A stretch of DNA of 64,000 nucleotides from Solimonas sp. SE-A11 (GTDB lineage: Bacteria; Pseudomonadota; Gammaproteobacteria; Nevskiales; Nevskiaceae). Below the pieces are notes generated by a model. That model was not told the origin of the DNA. It was given only the letters and a program-made list of their open reading frames with translations, and searched no databases. The stretch lies in contig NZ_JAUASX010000001.1 in assembly GCF_030345715.1 (NCBI RefSeq), forward strand, positions 124,001-188,000, written 5' to 3'. Position numbers and translations under genes: made by a program. The stretch's first letter is position 1. Each line of letters opens with the position of its first letter. Positions 61,436-64,000 of the stretch are shown here, in pieces.

Positions 61436-62830
61436 TCAGCCCACTAGCACGATGATGTCGCGACCGCGGAGGCTGGGGGCAGTCTGCATGGCGTAGGCCA
61501 CGGCGCGCGCGTCGTCCAGCGCCAGCTCGGACTTAAGCTGGCTGCGCAGGTATTGCTGGACCCGGGCACCTTCATCGACCGACACCTCGGGATATTTCAC
61601 GCGGCCGCTGCCCTTGATCCAGGCATGTTCGCGACGACGCTCGCGGTAGGCCCCGCTCCAGGCCTTCTGCTCGCGGTCTTCCATCGGCTCGTGATCAGGC
61701 TCGATCAACACCAGTTCGGCCGAGGCTTCACGCAGGAACGGCAGGATGAAGCCGATGCTGTCCGCGCGACTCTGGGTAGCGGCCACCAGCATCGGGAACA
61801 CCGGCCGGATGCCGGGGTGCTGCCGGTACTGCATCAGGGTTTCGTGGCCCAGCAGCGCGTGGAAATCGTTGGCCAGCAGGGCGTAGGGATGGGGTCCGGC
61901 GCCCAGGCTGTGCACGAAGTGCGTGCTCTCCTCCACCGAGGCCCAGTGTCGCAGGGCGGCGGTGCGGGCGTCGTCCTCGTCGGTGACCTCGATCCGGGCG
62001 CCGTGCTTGGTCAACTCCATCAGCAGGGACAGGTCGTCGCGCAGGTCCTGCCGGCGCAGGAAGATGGTGCAGGGCATCTGCTGCACTTCGGCCACGCGTG
62101 CCACCGCCAGGCTGTGCTGCTTGAACTCGTTGGAGCACAGCAAGGCTTTCTTCTGCAGCAGCTTGGCGATACTGGCCTGCACCACGGCGTTCTCGAATTC
62201 CGGCGTGGTCCGGCGGCTGTCCTCGCGCTTGATCAGTACGCGGGCCTGCTCCCTGTCCGACACCGCCAGCGGCAGCTGCACCAACGGGGTAGGGCGCTGC
62301 AGCACGGGAGCAATCGCGGTAAATACCCTCTCATGGAAGCGCGCCTCCCGACGCAGCTCCCGATAGCGCGACGCGAGGCGCTCCAGTGTTTCATGGGCTT
62401 CGCCCTGGACCATGTCGCCCAGGCGGCGTTTGCGGGGGGCGGCCGTGACCGGCTCGGGCTCGGCGTCGGGCGTCGGGACCTGGCGGGGTGTCTCGGGGGT
62501 GGCCTGATCGAGCGCCTCGCCTTCGTTGAAGGCTGCCCAGAGGCCTTCAACGGCGCTCCAGTCCAGCGCCTGGTTGGCGACCGGCTGCGCGCGTGCGTTT
62601 CTGGCAGCCCGGCGGAACAGGTCGCGATTTCCCTGGGCACGGTAGACGTCGAACAGCATCAGCCAGAGATCGCTGCGATCGGGCTGGACCTGGATTGTCT
62701 GTTGCAGCAGCAGGGCAATGTCGCCGGCCAGGTCGCTGCCGGACTCGATGTCCACGTGCTCCACATCCATGGTCGGACGGATGCCACGGACCAGCGTGTG
62801 GGTTTCTTCGATGCCCGATACGGCTTTCAT
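61436..62830 (-). CDS. TrpB-like pseudoenzyme with a FimV-like N-terminal region
   Basis: A 464-residue protein. Residues about 25-85 look like the helical C-terminal repeat of FimV (LLQQTIQVQPDRSDLWLMLF, then DVYRAQGNRDLFRRAARNA). After a proline-rich linker, residues 185-460 follow tryptophan synthase beta: RPTPLVQL, LIKREDSRR, LGAGPHPYALLANDFHALLG. The PLP lysine, normally in HK after LKRED, is replaced (TTPEFEN), and the catalytic Glu region AETGAGQHG has become CSNEFKQHS. It should not bind PLP covalently. A structural or regulatory role, possibly at the cell pole, is a guess. Confidence 0.75.
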   Translation of the reverse strand: MKAVSGIEETHTLVRGIRPTMDVEHVDIESGSDLAGDIALLLQQTIQVQPDRSDLWLMLFDVYRAQGNRDLFRRAARNARAQPVANQALDWSAVEGLWAAFNEGEALDQATPETPRQVPTPDAEPEPVTAAPRKRRLGDMVQGEAHETLERLASRYRELRREARFHERVFTAIAPVLQRPTPLVQLPLAVSDREQARVLIKREDSRRTTPEFENAVVQASIAKLLQKKALLCSNEFKQHSLAVARVAEVQQMPCTIFLRRQDLRDDLSLLMELTKHGARIEVTDEDDARTAALRHWASVEESTHFVHSLGAGPHPYALLANDFHALLGHETLMQYRQHPGIRPVFPMLVAATQSRADSIGFILPFLREASAELVLIEPDHEPMEDREQKAWSGAYRERRREHAWIKGSGRVKYPEVSVDEGARVQQYLRSQLKSELALDDARAVAYAMQTAPSLRGRDIIVLVG

Positions 62831-63010
62831 GGTGTATTCAGGAGGGTTCGTTCTCGTTGTTGGAACCGCCCTTGTACCGTCTTTGCATGACACTTCACCA
62901 GAAATGAGGGGTCGTTCACGCGCTGCAGTGAGCAGGAGCGAGTCCTCAGGCGAGGGAAATGGAGTGAGGTCGCGGATTTCCGGGCCGCGACGACGACGGT
63001 GGGGACGGCG

Positions 63011-63433
63011 CTAGGGCTTCGCGCCGGAATCACTCGTGTGCTTCACACGTTTCAGGGTCTCGATCCTGGAGATGGGGCACTGGCTGCGGCCGCTGGAATC
63101 CTGGACCACCACGCTGTCCAGCGTGGTCAGCCGGCCGGCTGTGCTGGTGAAGCCCAGCTCCGAGGTGAACAGCAGGCCGGTGCAGGGTGCCATCAGGGTC
63201 AGCAGGTAGTCGCTGGAAGGCCCCGCGTTGATGATGACGTGGTTGGCGTCCACCGAGTTCCAGCCGTCCACCCGGTGGTTGAGGATTTCCTTCACTGGCT
63301 CGCCGATGACGTAGCCGCGCGCGGCGACGACGTCTGCGATCGGCTTGATCTCCGTGATCGGCGTCTGCGTACAGGCGGCCAGCGCCAGCGCGATGATTGG
63401 CATGACTCCAAGGCAGGTCTTGGACACGGGCAT
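63011..63433 (-). CDS. DUF6491-like lipoprotein
   Basis: A 140-residue protein started at ATG 63433 with lipobox ALAAC (Cys20). The body has GWNSVDANHVIINAGPSSDY, LMAPCTGLLFTSELGFTST and a C-terminal CPISRIETL. The two mature Cys probably form a disulfide. This pattern resembles DUF6491 proteins of Xanthomonadales-type bacteria; function unknown. It lies between the glycosidase and TrpB-like genes, all on the minus strand. Confidence 0.7.
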   Translation of the reverse strand: MPVSKTCLGVMPIIALALAACTQTPITEIKPIADVVAARGYVIGEPVKEILNHRVDGWNSVDANHVIINAGPSSDYLLTLMAPCTGLLFTSELGFTSTAGRLTTLDSVVVQDSSGRSQCPISRIETLKRVKHTSDSGAKP

Positions 63434-63492
63434 CTCCGGCAATGCTGGGGCTGATCTTACTCCGTCCCCGGCGGCCGCCGGCAGGCCGCGTG

Positions 63493-64000
63493 TCAGCCCA
63501 GTACGGGCCTGTAGTCCGGCGGAACGCCCTGCTCCCGGATCAGCTCCCGATAGGCCGCCACGGCATCGGTGGGCCTGCGCTTCAGCTCGGGGTCGGTCAG
63601 CACGTCCACGGTGTAGAGGCCGAAGCGAGGGCCGTAGTGTCCCCACTCGAAATTATCGGTGAGGCTCCAGTACATGTAGCCCACCACGTTCGTGCCCTCC
63701 GCGCGGGCGCGCTGCAACCAGTAGACGCAGTCACGCAGGGCATCCTCGCGGCGCACGCCGTCCGGGCGCGGTTCGGCGTTCAGGGTCGGCATGCCGCTCT
63801 CCGCCACCAGCAGGGGCAGGCGCGGATGGCGGCGGGACAGCTTCTTCAGCGCACGCCCCAGGCCCGAGGGGCAGGGGTCCGCTTCCCAGGAGCGTCCCTT
63901 GAGCACCGCGTCGGAAATCCCGCGGTAGTAGTAGTCGATCGCCATGCAGTCGATCTTGTCGGTTACACCGTCGAGGAACAGCCAGTCGGTGAACCACTGC
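63493..64000 (-). CDS. Glycoside hydrolase family 1 protein, C-terminal part
   Basis: The 169 codons seen are the C-terminal part of the gene; it runs off the right edge and stays open to base 64000. The catalytic nucleophile Glu is in LLVAESGMPT (family pattern xTENG/xTESG). GYMYWSLTDNFEWGHYGPRFGLY is the family 1 signature near the C-terminus and forms the aglycone site. It should be a retaining beta-glucosidase or beta-galactosidase; the acid/base NEP motif would lie outside the window. Confidence 0.88.
   Translation of the reverse strand, partial: QWFTDWLFLDGVTDKIDCMAIDYYYRGISDAVLKGRSWEADPCPSGLGRALKKLSRRHPRLPLLVAESGMPTLNAEPRPDGVRREDALRDCVYWLQRARAEGTNVVGYMYWSLTDNFEWGHYGPRFGLYTVDVLTDPELKRRPTDAVAAYRELIREQGVPPDYRPVLG

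Overview
This is a GC-rich, gene-dense stretch of a Gram-negative chromosome. It carries a gammaproteobacterial gene set: YdbH/YdbL-type lipid-bridge genes, RF3, a POT peptide transporter, an NhaP2-like antiporter, rsmG-parA-parB, NsrR, OmpA-type proteins, and a tRNA-Ile2 very like Escherichia coli ileX. The gene mix and base composition suggest an environmental gammaproteobacterium, perhaps of the Nevskiales/Xanthomonadales side. That placement is an impression, not a computed result. I see no phage, insertion sequence or CRISPR array.

Layout. 1-4.3 kb: start of a LOG-family gene, a GST-like protein, a lipoprotein, a LuxR-HTH/alpha-beta-hydrolase fusion and tRNA-Ile2(CAU). 4.4-9.3 kb: a frameshifted diguanylate cyclase gene, an AraC regulator, and a divergent four-gene operon (DoxX, a precursor with six EGKCG motifs, an MNIO/DUF692 enzyme and a DUF2063 partner). 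The operon matches the Haemophilus Hvf type of copper-binding modified-peptide pathway. 9.5-20.2 kb: housekeeping and transport genes. 20.2-24.5 kb: a small operon with a secreted TonB-C/AgmX-like domain, then three envelope proteins. 24.6-27.9 kb: a TetR gene with twin operators, then fadE. 28.1-35.5 kb: a HerA-like ATPase, rsmG-parA-parB, an SDR, a TPR protein and a PAP2 phosphatase.

35.5-51.8 kb is the most striking part and looks like one regulon. It holds (i) an eight-gene operon of two large periplasmic TPR-type proteins, a TPR lipoprotein, a small exported protein, one ExbB/MotA-type protein, two ExbD-type proteins and a TonB/AgmX-like protein; (ii) a DUF3034 outer-membrane protein with an exported truncated haemoglobin; (iii) NsrR; (iv) a NasT-like REC-ANTAR regulator; (v) an FMN-binding protein, a PepSY-like membrane protein and the flavin transferase ApbE; (vi) a tiny membrane protein and an OmpA-cupredoxin fusion. 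Five near-identical sigma-54 promoters (TGGCAT-N5-TTGCW) precede the four effector operons and the ANTAR gene. All four effector operons have 5' leaders with paired hexanucleotide-loop hairpins of the ANTAR-target type. In two leaders the second hairpin overlaps a strong intrinsic terminator. In the other two it overlaps a segment able to pair with the Shine-Dalgarno region. A sixth, weaker sigma-54 site precedes the AgmX-like gene at 20.8 kb. I infer a nitrogen-oxide-linked envelope and redox system switched on by sigma-54 and released by an ANTAR protein. I know of no description of this combination.

52-64 kb: DUF2798, MarR, HPP-CBS, two secreted proteins sharing an upstream motif, a MocR regulator, DUF2970/DUF934, two c-type cytochromes, methionine aminopeptidase, a TrpB-like pseudoenzyme, a DUF6491-like lipoprotein and the C-terminal part of a family 1 glycosidase.
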